Shown here piece by piece: positions 1 to 7,433 of a stretch of DNA of 64,000 nucleotides. Source of the stretch: Marisediminitalea lipolytica. GTDB taxonomy: Bacteria; Pseudomonadota; Gammaproteobacteria; Enterobacterales; Alteromonadaceae. Below the pieces are notes generated by a model that was not told the origin of the DNA, ran no database searches, and saw nothing but the letters and a program-made list of their open reading frames with translations. A program made the translations under genes and the position numbers. Position 1 is the first letter of the stretch; every line of letters starts with the position of its first letter. The stretch lies in NCBI RefSeq assembly GCF_001758465.1, contig NZ_MJIC01000021.1, positions 62,001-126,000 on the forward strand. Direction: 5' to 3'.

Positions 1-1
1 T

Positions 2-448
2 GTTACCCGCAGTGTGATGATAGATAAACTGAGTGAGATATTCTTACTGCAGGTATTACGCTACATTCTGGAAAACGATTTAGCCAAGGGTGGCGTATTG
101 GCGGCGCTGAGTCACCCGATGATGGCCAAAGTTATCAGTAAAATGCATAACCAGCCTGAGGTGAACTGGACAGTCGACAGCCTGGCGGAAATCGCCGCTA
201 TGTCCCGCTCCCGCTTCGCAGCATCCTTCAAAGAGATAGTCGGCCTGACACCCAACGATTACCTGACCGACGTCCGCATTGCGCTGGCACAGGAAATGTT
301 ACAGGCTAATAAGCCGGTTAATCTGGTTGCTAACCTGGTGGGCTATGAGCATGGTTCAGCGCTGGCCCGGTTGTTTCGCAAAAAATTGGGTATGTCACCC
401 AGAGAGTGGCTAAAAGAGCCCTCAACCGGAAATAATAAACCGCTGTAA
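2..448 (+). CDS. AraC-family transcriptional regulator, C-terminal part (5' end outside window)
   Basis: The reading frame is open to the window edge, so only the last ~148 residues are visible. They contain the end of a cupin-type sensor domain followed by a complete AraC double helix-turn-helix. The first helix-turn-helix is near SLAEIAAMSRSRFAASFK and the second near PVNLVANLVGYEHGSALAR, with the usual family ending LGMSPREW. The linker (LLQVLRYILEN...LAALSHP) is typical of the Cupin_6 type of AraC regulators. An internal GTG at 14 is not a convincing start because the frame continues upstream. The target and inducer cannot be read from this fragment. The regulator at 33.4-34.4 kb has the same architecture but a clearly different sequence. 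Confidence 0.85.
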   Translation, partial: VTRSVMIDKLSEIFLLQVLRYILENDLAKGGVLAALSHPMMAKVISKMHNQPEVNWTVDSLAEIAAMSRSRFAASFKEIVGLTPNDYLTDVRIALAQEMLQANKPVNLVANLVGYEHGSALARLFRKKLGMSPREWLKEPSTGNNKPL

Positions 449-558
449 AGGCGTGCGGCACACACAGGAACAGAAACGTGGCCTTTCCTTACTTCGCTCG
501 TTACCAGAGCCCTGATATCTTCGCCCATAAGGTGATGTTATGCATAAATGGAGGACGC

Positions 559-1050
559 ATGGAAAACCCGGGAAAACTGTTCTTCTTCTGTGGCAAGATG
601 GGAGCAGGAAAATCCACAAAATCAAGGGCTGTAGCTGCTGAAAATAACGCCGTCTTAATTTCAGAAGATAATTGGCTGTCTGCTCATTACCCTACTCAAA
701 TTAAAACGTTTGATGATTACATTAAGCACTCAAACCTCATTAAACCTTTCGTCAAAAGACATGTTCAGGATTTGCTGAGTATTGGGATTAATGTTGTTAT
801 GGATTTCCCGGCCAATACCGTAAAACAACGAGCCTGGTTTATATCACTTTGCCTCGAAGTAAGCAGTGAACATGAGCTCTGGTATTTAGATCTCACCGAT
901 GAGCAATGTTTATCCCAAATCGCCAAACGTCGGGTTGAACAACCAGCAAGAGCTATGTTTGACACCGAAGCCGTATTTCATCATGTGACCCGGTATTTTG
1001 AAGCGCCAGCGGCCAGTGAAAAACTTAATTTGGTGCGTGTGGCAGGATAA
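559..1050 (+). CDS. Small P-loop ATPase/kinase-like protein
   Basis: A 163-residue cytoplasmic protein with a clear Walker A motif near its N terminus (FFFCGKMGAGKST, about residues 8-20). This fits AAA/zeta-like or adenylate-kinase-like small P-loop phosphotransferases, often annotated simply as ATP-binding protein. A DFPANT segment near residue 80 may be the Walker B or substrate region, and the later RRVEQPARAMFDTEAVF segment resembles the lid of small-molecule kinases. I chose the ATG at 559 because GGAGG lies 4 bases upstream and the Walker A strand starts right after; an in-frame GTG at 478 has no such site. The substrate is unknown. It lies 110 bp after the AraC regulator on the same strand. 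Confidence 0.7.
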   Translation: MENPGKLFFFCGKMGAGKSTKSRAVAAENNAVLISEDNWLSAHYPTQIKTFDDYIKHSNLIKPFVKRHVQDLLSIGINVVMDFPANTVKQRAWFISLCLEVSSEHELWYLDLTDEQCLSQIAKRRVEQPARAMFDTEAVFHHVTRYFEAPAASEKLNLVRVAG

Positions 1051-1213
1051 GCATGTAATCCCCTAAAGGCATTACATTTCGCCACGAGCAGTAAACACGA
1101 TTAGGTACAAAGCGCAGACGATTGGTCGCTTTTTGTCAGTCGGCTTCCCTTACATTAACAGCACTGGCAACAGGCCAGCATCGATTAACCGTAATAATTT
1201 AAGGAACCTTCTC

Positions 1214-1693
1214 GTGAAACCATTATCGCTACTGTTTGTGCGTTTAAGCACGCTCTCCGCAAGATTGTTTACGCCATTGCAAGCCGGGCTTTCACTGGTT
1301 GGCCGGCTGTATGTGGCCTGGGCCTTTTTTGCCTCAGGCCTGACTAAAACCAATGACTGGGAAACCACTTTATTCTTATTCGAATACGAATATCACGTGC
1401 CCTTTCTGCCTTTTGCCCTGGCAGCCTGCCTTGCCACTGTCGCAGAATTAATTCTGCCTGTATTGCTCAGTGTCGGGCTGGCCGCCCGCTTTAGCGCTTT
1501 AGGCTTAGGGGTTGTTAATGCAGTGGCGGTGATCAGCCTGGAAGAGATTGCCCCGGCAGCACTCTATGGCCACGTTATCTGGGGGCTCATTTTACTGCAT
1601 GTCACCGTGTGGGGCGCTGGTACACTTTCGGCTGACCATTTTATTATGCGCAGAAAAAGTCCACTGCTTAACGCGCAGCCTACGTCAGCCTGA
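1214..1693 (+). CDS. DoxX family integral membrane protein
   Basis: A 159-residue membrane protein with about four hydrophobic segments. The family signature is GRLYVAWAFFASGLTKTNDW, followed by a second hairpin rich in Ala and Leu (AACLATVAELILPVLLSVGL). DoxX-family proteins are small quinone-associated or redox-linked membrane proteins, and most have no assigned reaction. The GTG at 1214 is preceded by AAGGA at 1201-1205, which makes it a better start than an upstream in-frame TTG at 1133. In other proteobacteria DoxX genes often sit next to DUF692/DUF2063 genes; here those genes are 4 kb away on the other strand. The next gene begins 10 bp after the stop, so the two are probably co-transcribed. 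Confidence 0.8.
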   Translation: MKPLSLLFVRLSTLSARLFTPLQAGLSLVGRLYVAWAFFASGLTKTNDWETTLFLFEYEYHVPFLPFALAACLATVAELILPVLLSVGLAARFSALGLGVVNAVAVISLEEIAPAALYGHVIWGLILLHVTVWGAGTLSADHFIMRRKSPLLNAQPTSA

Positions 1694-1703
1694 GTAGCAG
1701 AAC

Positions 1704-2732
1704 GTGACCAATACCAGCATGCACAAGCCAGTCACCGGCGCTGAGCAAGTCATTCAGGGAGCGCCGTCTGTCACACTCGACAGCGGCGACCACTGCATTC
1801 CACAACATTACCTCAGTTATGCTTATCAGCGCGATACCATTGAAGATATCGTGCGGCAGTGTCACTTGAGTGATGACTACCTGATTATGGCCGGTGAAGA
1901 TAGTGGCGGACTCTATATACAAATAGGCATTGTCGGTTTCGACACCTACAAAGCTCGTACGCCAGAGAGTAAGCGTAAAATTGTGTATGGCAGGCGTTGG
2001 CGTATAGAGCCCAAATTCCCAACGTCGGAGCTTATTCAAACCATTTTTCTGGCACTGAAAAAAGCCCGGGAACACGAAGTAAGGGAACGTTTTAAAGTGG
2101 CTTTAAATGGTCAGTGGAGCTCTCCTTTCAGCACCCACCAGGATTTACCATTGTTTGTTGCGCAGTCGTCCTTTTTGCGCGACAACGAAGGGAGCCCTTC
2201 AATCCACCATTTTCGTCAGCAGGCTGTGAGAATATGCAGGCAATTGCGCTTTGATCACGGCAATATCTCTGTGCTCAGTATCGAGCAACGTAGCAACGCG
2301 CAGTGGCTGCTGGACCTGTCGCTTTCCCCTTCGAGGTACTCGGAATTACCTGAGTCAGCGATGCGCACGATGACCTTGTTACTGGACTCCCCTTCGGTCA
2401 ATATCATGCTGTTTGCACTGATGGATATGTTTATCAAACGCAGTGACGACTGGGTTGCAGAGCACTTTACCTACCAGAAGGTCGCCCGTTTTAGCACCCG
2501 CTATTCAGCAACCCGCCAGGCCTCACTCTCGCTGCAAACCCGCAAACGCAATGAACAGGCTGAATTCGACGACTTTTACCAGCGCCTGGCAGCGCATAAC
2601 GATGGCGTCGACCGTGACAGAGCACCTGATATCATTGGCAAGCACCTGCCCCGGGATATTCAGAATCAGTTACAGCAACACTCCGATATCGATGGCTTTT
2701 TGCCTGAGTTGTCCATTACTGCTGCGCCTTGA
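1704..2732 (+). CDS. Conserved hypothetical protein
   Basis: A 342-residue soluble protein that I do not recognise. It has no signal peptide or membrane segment. The N-terminal third includes DDYLIMAGEDSGGLYIQIG, which reads like a beta-rich fold binding a small ligand. The C-terminal part is helical and charged. Coding quality looks real: a long open frame with no stops, placed 10 bp after doxX. The start is uncertain. The GTG at 1704 has only a weak ribosome site, and an ATG at 1719 is an alternative. It is probably translated from the same transcript as DoxX. No function is proposed. Confidence 0.6.
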   Translation: MTNTSMHKPVTGAEQVIQGAPSVTLDSGDHCIPQHYLSYAYQRDTIEDIVRQCHLSDDYLIMAGEDSGGLYIQIGIVGFDTYKARTPESKRKIVYGRRWRIEPKFPTSELIQTIFLALKKAREHEVRERFKVALNGQWSSPFSTHQDLPLFVAQSSFLRDNEGSPSIHHFRQQAVRICRQLRFDHGNISVLSIEQRSNAQWLLDLSLSPSRYSELPESAMRTMTLLLDSPSVNIMLFALMDMFIKRSDDWVAEHFTYQKVARFSTRYSATRQASLSLQTRKRNEQAEFDDFYQRLAAHNDGVDRDRAPDIIGKHLPRDIQNQLQQHSDIDGFLPELSITAAP

Positions 2733-2849
2733 GCTCCTCTTTAAGCGTAGCTATCTGCGCAGCTAGTCAGTCTCTGGCTGTTGCATCGAACGGTCTTAGC
2801 TGCCCTGCCACACAGTACACGTAGCGCGGGCTGGTATCGGTGCTTGCAA

Positions 2850-3461
2850 TCACTGTTTATGATCTGCCGGTGCCCCGGCAGCGTGCATTGTCAGTAGCGA
2901 TAAGGCAATTTGTTTAGCCACCTGGGCTGCATTTTTATTGCTGGTAGTGTGGGCATTCACAATGGCACCATCGGTCAGCACGGCAAACTGCACAGCCAGT
3001 TCGTGGGGATCGGCCAGTGGAATACCGGCCATAAGCTCTTCGATATACTGAATCACCAACCGCTTATGCATGGCACAAATAACATGCACCGGATGGTCCT
3101 GACGCGGATACTCGGCCGATGCATTAATAAACATGCAGCCGGAGAACTGTCTGGAGGTGGTCCATTCCGCAATAGCGTCAAAGTAGGCCAGTACTCTGGC
3201 AAATATTGGCTCGCCGGTTTGCTTTGACTCATACTTTTTCACCCCGGCTTTCAGCATCGCCATAAATTCCTGATCGCGGTGCTGCAAGGTTGCAATAACC
3301 AGCTCGTCCTTGGATTTAAAGTGGTTATACAGGGTACGCTTGGCCACGCCGGCATGTTCCAGCACGGTATCAATCCCGGTACCTTTAATGCCTTCGCGGT
3401 AAAACAGCTGCTGCGCGGTTTCAACCAGATGTTCACGCTTACTTTTACGCCCTTGCGCCAT
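2850..3461 (-). CDS. TetR/AcrR-family transcriptional regulator
   Basis: A 203-residue regulator. The N-terminal TetR helix-turn-helix is clear, with GIDTVLEHAGVAKRTLYNHF at about residues 28-47. The remainder is the helical ligand-binding and dimerisation domain, including the common WTTSRQFSGCMFINASAEY segment seen in TetR proteins related to YcdC/AcrR. The ATG at 3461 is preceded by AGGTGA. A perfect inverted repeat (TGAAAC-AACA-GTTTCA) lies 46 bp upstream and could be its own operator. The gene downstream on its strand is not obvious, since the next plus-strand gene converges on it. The ligand is unknown. Confidence 0.9.
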   Translation of the reverse strand: MAQGRKSKREHLVETAQQLFYREGIKGTGIDTVLEHAGVAKRTLYNHFKSKDELVIATLQHRDQEFMAMLKAGVKKYESKQTGEPIFARVLAYFDAIAEWTTSRQFSGCMFINASAEYPRQDHPVHVICAMHKRLVIQYIEELMAGIPLADPHELAVQFAVLTDGAIVNAHTTSNKNAAQVAKQIALSLLTMHAAGAPADHKQ

Positions 3462-3506
3462 GATGTCACCTCAATGAGTACACCGATCAGTATACATTAA
3501 ACATAA

Positions 3507-3522
3507 TGAAACAACAGTTTCA
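3507..3522. promoter_or_regulatory. Inverted repeat upstream of the TetR gene, possible operator
   Basis: TGAAAC-AACA-GTTTCA is a perfect 6+6 bp dyad between the end of the nrtS-like gene and the start of the TetR gene. Its position in front of the regulator fits autoregulation. It has no T-tract, so it is not a good terminator. Assignment as an operator is inference from symmetry and position only. Confidence 0.3.
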
Positions 3523-3523
3523 C

Positions 3524-3736
3524 TCAGCGTTCAGGCGGCGCACTCAGGCGGCCATATAAAAATACCGAAAAAGGCACGCAATAGCTTAATATCGCTTTGG
3601 TAAAGTTAATGTTGTCGTGATTCAGTAACACTTCATACTGATTAATTAAAAACAAGATGGTACCCACCACCAGCGCCGTTTTAAATGCACTGATCAGGTC
3701 ACTGAAATTAAGGTGTTTGGCCATACGTTTTATCAT
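3524..3736 (-). CDS. nrtS: NrtS-like nitrate/nitrite transporter (small membrane protein)
   Basis: A 70-residue membrane protein with two hydrophobic segments. One contains ALVVGTILFLINQYEVLL and the other is ILSYCVPFSVFLYGRL. The pattern of a VGT-x3-INQ motif in the first helix and a SY-x-VPF-x3-YG motif in the second matches the NrtS family, described in cyanobacteria as a small nitrate/nitrite transporter. Its start overlaps the stop of the upstream TlpA-like gene as ATGA, so translation is probably coupled. No nitrate assimilation genes lie nearby, so the substrate here is unconfirmed. The assignment rests on the motif pattern. Confidence 0.6.
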   Translation of the reverse strand: MIKRMAKHLNFSDLISAFKTALVVGTILFLINQYEVLLNHDNINFTKAILSYCVPFSVFLYGRLSAPPER

Positions 3737-4224
3737 TGTGACAATACCTGCTCTATCCCTTCAGGATAACGATGTCCGCGATAAAGTAGCTGTCCGGATT
3801 GTGAAACAATAACAAACACCGGCGTACCCAGCACGCCGTAAGCCTGGCTTATATGATTGTCGTGATCATATGCCACCGGAAAAGTCATGGCGTAGTCGTT
3901 TATATAACGATTGGCGTTGGCCACCGAATCGTTAATCCCCACGTTTACTGCCAGCACGTCTATAACATCACCGTATTGCTTATGCAGATTAACCACTTTT
4001 GGCGTTACCTTTTTACAGTACGGGCACCAGGTCGCCCAAAAATAAAGTAACGTGGGTTTCGCATTCTGACTGGCAGGGAACGTAAAGGTTTCCCCCCGAA
4101 GGCTGACAAACTCAAACTCGGGGGCCTGAGGCGACGTTCTCTGCTGCTCTTGTGCGCTGGCGATACTACTCACTCCGCTCAACAACAGGACAAATACAAT
4201 ACTGATCAAATTTATATAGCGCAT
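3733..4224 (-). CDS. TlpA-like periplasmic thioredoxin
   Basis: A 163-residue protein with an N-terminal signal peptide or anchor (RYINLISIVFVLLLSGVSSI) and a thioredoxin fold. The redox motif WCPYC has its cysteines at about residues 67 and 70, and the cis-proline loop is GTPVF. It is predicted to act as a thiol-disulfide oxidoreductase in the periplasm, in the TlpA/ResA manner. The frame is open upstream to 4368, but the ATG at 4224 gives a normal signal peptide, while the longer version would start with a basic, unstructured stretch. Its stop overlaps the start of the NrtS-like gene by 4 bases. The PagL-like gene ends about 106 bp upstream on the same strand. Confidence 0.8.
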   Translation of the reverse strand: MRYINLISIVFVLLLSGVSSIASAQEQQRTSPQAPEFEFVSLRGETFTFPASQNAKPTLLYFWATWCPYCKKVTPKVVNLHKQYGDVIDVLAVNVGINDSVANANRYINDYAMTFPVAYDHDNHISQAYGVLGTPVFVIVSQSGQLLYRGHRYPEGIEQVLSQ

Positions 4225-4330
4225 AACAACTCGAATGTTCTGATTAATGGAAAATGAGTAAATAAAGACCGTGCTACCCTGACCTTTCTTCCTCTTTTTG
4301 TGCCGGACCCGGCATGCCCGTATGGGTTTG

Positions 4331-4900
4331 CTATAACCGCATAGCGAAAGACAAACTGATAAAATCAAGTCCGGGATTAGGCTTTTTCACCCCGCCATTT
4401 GAGTAGTGAAAGTAACGCAGTGCGAGGCGATACTGATAGGTTCGACCGAATTCATAACCAAGCCCAAGGCGATCCTCAAACTGATAGTGGGTACTTACAT
4501 TTTTTCCGGCAAACCTGGTGTCATCCAGCAGCGATAAACCGATCCCAAACTCACCAAAAAAACGGCCTGTAGCGCTTGGAGAGAAGGTTTTACGTAATAC
4601 CGGTGACAGCGCAATAATAAAGTTAGTATCGTGTTGTCGCTCGGCACCGTACTCCCAGAAATTCACACTGGTTTCCACGTAAAAGTGCAGATCCGGGGAG
4701 TAATCGGTTAAGACTTGCTGATAATACTGATACGCGACTTTTATGCCCTCAACGTCGCCTTCCCCACGAATATAATCTACCGCTACGCTGGCAGCCTGAG
4801 CGTAAGACGTGGTCGCGGCAATCACAACAACAACGCCTGTCAGCTTTTTTAGTAAGCGTGCCGCCATAGGTAAAACATGCTTATACCAATTCATTTTCAC
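4331..4900 (-). CDS. pagL: PagL-like lipid A deacylase / acyloxyacyl hydrolase family outer-membrane protein
   Basis: A 189-residue protein with a signal peptide (cleavage near AQA-AS, residues 35-37) followed by beta-strand-rich sequence ending in the C-terminal motif RYFHYSNGGVKKPNPGLDF (about residues 162-180). This matches the active-site segment of PagL, the outer-membrane 3-O-deacylase that removes an acyl chain from lipid A. The catalytic His and Ser are present (H165, S167). The position of the catalytic Glu of Pseudomonas PagL is Asp here (D179). The enzyme may still work with Asp or belong to a related subgroup. The gene faces the terminator of the hvf operon and reads toward the TlpA/NrtS pair. 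Confidence 0.7.
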   Translation of the reverse strand: MKMNWYKHVLPMAARLLKKLTGVVVVIAATTSYAQAASVAVDYIRGEGDVEGIKVAYQYYQQVLTDYSPDLHFYVETSVNFWEYGAERQHDTNFIIALSPVLRKTFSPSATGRFFGEFGIGLSLLDDTRFAGKNVSTHYQFEDRLGLGYEFGRTYQYRLALRYFHYSNGGVKKPNPGLDFISLSFAMRL

Positions 4901-5021
4901 ACCTTAAAATATGGGTTATTTGATGGCGGAAATTCTAGGCTGGTAAGCGCTGGATAAGTTGCCCTGTCGTATCGTAAAGTTACCCAATCAGCGCCTTTCG
5001 TGGTCTGTGGATTTTCAGAGT

Positions 5022-5050
5022 AAAAAAAGGCGGTGTATCACTACACCGCC
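5022..5050 (-). terminator. Intrinsic terminator of the hvf operon
   Basis: A perfect 9-bp stem (GGCGGTGTA / TACACCGCC) with a 4-base loop at 5029-5050, followed on the minus strand by seven T residues (the A-tract at 5022-5028). It lies 73 bp beyond the hvfC stop codon and separates that operon from the PagL-like gene. Confidence 0.85.
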
Positions 5051-5083
5051 AAACACTGGAGACAGTGAATGTCCCCGACAGGT

Positions 5084-5131
5084 GAGCCATTTGGCGAGCC
5101 GATTGGCAAGCCAATTAATAAGCTAGTTCAA
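5084..5131. repeat. Four imperfect 12-bp tandem units across the hvfC stop codon
   Basis: The units GAGCCATTTGGC, GAGCCGATTGGC, AAGCCAATTAAT and AAGCTAGTTCAA follow each other without gaps. The first two are nearly identical and internally palindromic, and the last two are increasingly degenerate. The hvfC stop codon lies in the last unit. This may be a decayed short tandem repeat or a folded 3' untranslated region. No function is proposed. Confidence 0.35.
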
Positions 5132-5881
5132 GCGTACTATCCATCCTTTTTGCAGCGCCGCGGACAGCCACGCAGCAAAATCAAGCGCCGGATAAGCATC
5201 CAGCAAAGCGCCTACACTCAGCCCCTGACGAACTCCATCAAGCCATTGATATTCCAACGAATTGGTAACAGTTACCGAGGTATTTTCCGCGCCCTGCGCA
5301 ATAACATAACAACCACTTTCTTCACTATTCATAACTTTTTCCAACTGTGCTTTTGCGGGAACATTACTCTCGTCGTAATCACGGTGAAGCTGCCATAACC
5401 CGTGCAGCGGATACTGACTGCTGATCAGTTGCAACGACGGTTGTAATTGCAGATAAATTGCATCGGGGTCCTGGGTTTGCAAACGCGCTAATGAATCGAC
5501 TTCCAGCTTCAGATGGCGTTGTCTCGAAGCTGAGTGAAAGGCCCACTCAAAACCCGCCATTTCGGTTAAATACGGATGGGTCGCGTGTAACTCGCTAGTA
5601 CGTAACAAACTCACCAGGCCATAGCCCCAGTCAGCCCAGTCGCCACTTACCGGCAATTCTTCTCGTAACAGCCGGCGACTAAGAATATATAAGGCGTCTT
5701 CGCCAAGCATTTTGGTAACTACCGGAAAACTCAGGCTCAGACTTCGTTGTGCGGTGCTGTACAAATTATACTGGTATACCGCCAGACCAGCTTGCCCGGG
5801 GTCAGAGTGTATCGCTTGTAGCAGATCTGCCTGATAGCGTTGCACCGGGTTTATTGGTTGATTCGATGGGTAGGAAATCAT
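5123..5881 (-). CDS. hvfC: HvfC: DUF2063 partner protein of the DUF692 enzyme
   Basis: A 252-residue protein with the N-terminal DUF2063 domain (annotated in Pfam as putative DNA-binding), typically beginning with a short helix and then QAGLAVYQYNLYSTAQRSLS, with the FPVVTKMLGEDAL segment at about residues 53-65. In characterised RiPP systems this family forms the recognition partner of the DUF692 (MNIO) enzyme: it presents the precursor peptide and does not regulate transcription. The start overlaps the hvfB stop as ATGA, which supports coupled translation. It is the last gene of the operon, followed by a strong terminator. The DNA-binding label in family names should not be taken literally here. 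Confidence 0.88.
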   Translation of the reverse strand: MISYPSNQPINPVQRYQADLLQAIHSDPGQAGLAVYQYNLYSTAQRSLSLSFPVVTKMLGEDALYILSRRLLREELPVSGDWADWGYGLVSLLRTSELHATHPYLTEMAGFEWAFHSASRQRHLKLEVDSLARLQTQDPDAIYLQLQPSLQLISSQYPLHGLWQLHRDYDESNVPAKAQLEKVMNSEESGCYVIAQGAENTSVTVTNSLEYQWLDGVRQGLSVGALLDAYPALDFAAWLSAALQKGWIVRLN

Positions 5882-6774
5882 TTAGCAATCTCCAGTACCA
5901 TCATGTCCATGTGCCTACGGGCTTGCTCTGCTTCAGCCAGCAGTTGCGGCCATTGGGGTAAATTATTGTCCCACTCAATCAGCGTTGCTGCTTCAGGAAA
6001 ACGTTCGTGGGCGTTATGAAAAAGCGCCCAGCAATCATCTGATACTGGCTGACCATGATCATCCACCACCAGCTTGCCCGGTGCTGCCGGAGAGCTGCCG
6101 GCCAGATGCAGTTCTTTTACAGCCTGCGCCGGTAGTTCACTTAACCACTGACGGGCCTGCACCAGTGGATTTTCCCGGGAAAAATTGTGGTAATTCACCA
6201 AAATATTATTCAGGTCCACCAGCAGTCCGCACTGGGTCTGCTCGACCACCCGGGATAAAAATTCTGTCTCGGTAAACTGACTCTGCGCTACAGGGATATA
6301 GGTCACAATATTCTCTATCAGTAACTGCCTGCCCAACAGTTGCTGTACCCTGTCGATGTTGTCGCAAAGTACGTCTAACGTTGCGCGGTCAAACTTTAGC
6401 GGCAACAAATCCCCGGCATGTACCGGTGAGTTGCCCAGTTTTCCCCAGGTAAAACAGGCGTGATCCGATATCAACACCGGATCGATGCGCTTTACCAGGT
6501 TAGCAAATGCCTTAAGGTAATCAGGGTTAATTCCCTGAGCGGATCCCAACCCCATAGCCGTGCCATGAATACTGACAGGGTAGGAATCCCGAATCTGGTC
6601 TGACAGGCGACATATCGCGCCGCCGTCAGCGAAGAAATTCTCGGCATGAATTTCAACAAAATCAATAGAGGACGACGGCTGCATTAACGCCGCAGAGTAA
6701 TGCTCGTGACGTAAACCAACTCCCACCGGAGCAGAGCTGGTTAGAGCCTGACCACCAGGTTTTAATACGGCCAT
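5878..6774 (-). CDS. hvfB: HvfB: DUF692 multinuclear non-heme iron oxidase (MNIO)
   Basis: A 298-residue TIM-barrel enzyme. Members of this family use a two- or three-iron centre to oxidise cysteine residues of a precursor peptide, giving oxazolone-thioamide or thiooxazole-type groups that bind copper. Metal-ligand motifs are all present: GLRHEHY (20-26), EIHAENF (41-47), SIHGTAMGLG (68-77), SDHACF (103-108), LLIENIVTY (151-159), DLNN (187-190), ELHLAG (221-226), DDH (238-240) and LIEWDNNLP (265-273). The start codon is preceded by AAAGGAGG. It lies between the precursor gene (24 bp upstream) and hvfC (overlap). The substrate is expected to be the neighbouring HvfA. Confidence 0.93.
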   Translation of the reverse strand: MAVLKPGGQALTSSAPVGVGLRHEHYSAALMQPSSSIDFVEIHAENFFADGGAICRLSDQIRDSYPVSIHGTAMGLGSAQGINPDYLKAFANLVKRIDPVLISDHACFTWGKLGNSPVHAGDLLPLKFDRATLDVLCDNIDRVQQLLGRQLLIENIVTYIPVAQSQFTETEFLSRVVEQTQCGLLVDLNNILVNYHNFSRENPLVQARQWLSELPAQAVKELHLAGSSPAAPGKLVVDDHGQPVSDDCWALFHNAHERFPEAATLIEWDNNLPQWPQLLAEAEQARRHMDMMVLEIAK

Positions 6775-6797
6775 CGTAAATCCTCCTTTAAGCCGGG

Positions 6798-7088
6798 TTA
6801 GCGATTTTGGCGCTGTTCAGCGTCATAACGTTTTTTGGCCTCTGCTTTGAGCATGCCGCCTAAACTTTCGCAACTCCCTTTAGCGACCAGCTTCCATTCG
6901 CCGGGATCCTTATCCATAGTGGACTGCCCCGCACAACTGTGGGTGCCAGCCAGGTTACCGCAGTCGTTCTGACCTGCGGCCGCGATGCCGTAACATTTTT
7001 CCTTACCTGCCGCCTGCGCTGGCGCAGCGATAACAGATGTCAGTGCCATGGCCAGCGCCGCAGCAGCAATAGTACGTTTGTTAGTCAT
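6798..7088 (-). CDS. hvfA: HvfA: DUF2282 bufferin-type metallophore precursor
   Basis: A 96-residue precursor with an N-terminal Sec-type signal (TIAAAALAMALTSVIAAPAQA, cut near residue 27). The mature part has four cysteines, at 32 (EKCYGIA), 43 (NDCG), 52 (HSCAG) and 73 (GSC). This is the typical DUF2282 pattern. DUF2282 proteins are ribosomally made peptides whose cysteines are modified by the DUF692 enzyme and which bind copper or other metals in the periplasm. The C-terminal tail is charged (KAEAKKRYDAEQRQNR). The start has GAGGT just upstream. It is the only cysteine-rich precursor in the window and sits immediately before hvfB. Confidence 0.93.
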   Translation of the reverse strand: MTNKRTIAAAALAMALTSVIAAPAQAAGKEKCYGIAAAGQNDCGNLAGTHSCAGQSTMDKDPGEWKLVAKGSCESLGGMLKAEAKKRYDAEQRQNR

Positions 7089-7101
7089 GTTTATTACCTC
7101 G

Positions 7102-7428
7102 TTAAGCGACTAAGTTAATGTGTGAGTCAATCCACTGGGTTAACTCGGCGTAAGAACCCGAGCCAACTTTAGTGTCGAGACGCTTTTCGTGATCCAGCAG
7201 AATGAGCGTGGGTACTGCGCGTACGCCAAGCCGGTGTGCCAGTTCGAAGTCTTCTTCAGCATCCACTTTGACTACGCGTAAAGCGCCGGCATAACCCTGC
7301 TCAATCATGTTGATAACCGGTGCAATTTGTTTGCAGGGGCCGCACCACTCAGCACTAAACCACAGCATCACAACAGGCTCCGGATAAGGATGGCCATTTG
7401 CGCTGATAGACTGAAATTCCGCCGTCAT
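7102..7428 (-). CDS. Thioredoxin-fold protein of the hvf operon
   Basis: A 108-residue single-domain thioredoxin with the canonical active site WCGPCK (about residues 28-33) and cis-proline AVPTL. It has no signal peptide, so it should act in the cytoplasm, where the DUF692 enzyme works before export. A plausible role is keeping the HvfA precursor cysteines, or HvfB itself, reduced. A good ribosome site (GAGGAG) overlaps the stop of the YHS gene, and hvfA begins 13 bp after this gene ends. The link to RiPP maturation is inference from operon position. Confidence 0.85.
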   Translation of the reverse strand: MTAEFQSISANGHPYPEPVVMLWFSAEWCGPCKQIAPVINMIEQGYAGALRVVKVDAEEDFELAHRLGVRAVPTLILLDHEKRLDTKVGSGSYAELTQWIDSHINLVA

Positions 7429-7433
7429 AAGGC

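Noticed and set aside
1053..1077. ATGTAAT...ATTACAT hairpin after the P-loop gene
   Set aside because: The stem is AT-rich with no T-tract after it, so it is not convincing as a terminator or RNA.
2443..2766. 107-codon plus-strand frame rich in Pro, Arg and Thr
   Set aside because: It lies in another frame of the hypothetical gene at 1704-2732 and has the composition of a shadow frame.
2716..2790. Minus-strand tail reading LAAQIATLKEELKAQQ then stop, resembling a small coiled-coil protein end
   Set aside because: It is only ~16 codons in frame, preceded by a stop, and partly inside the end of the plus-strand gene. It is too short to support as a gene remnant.
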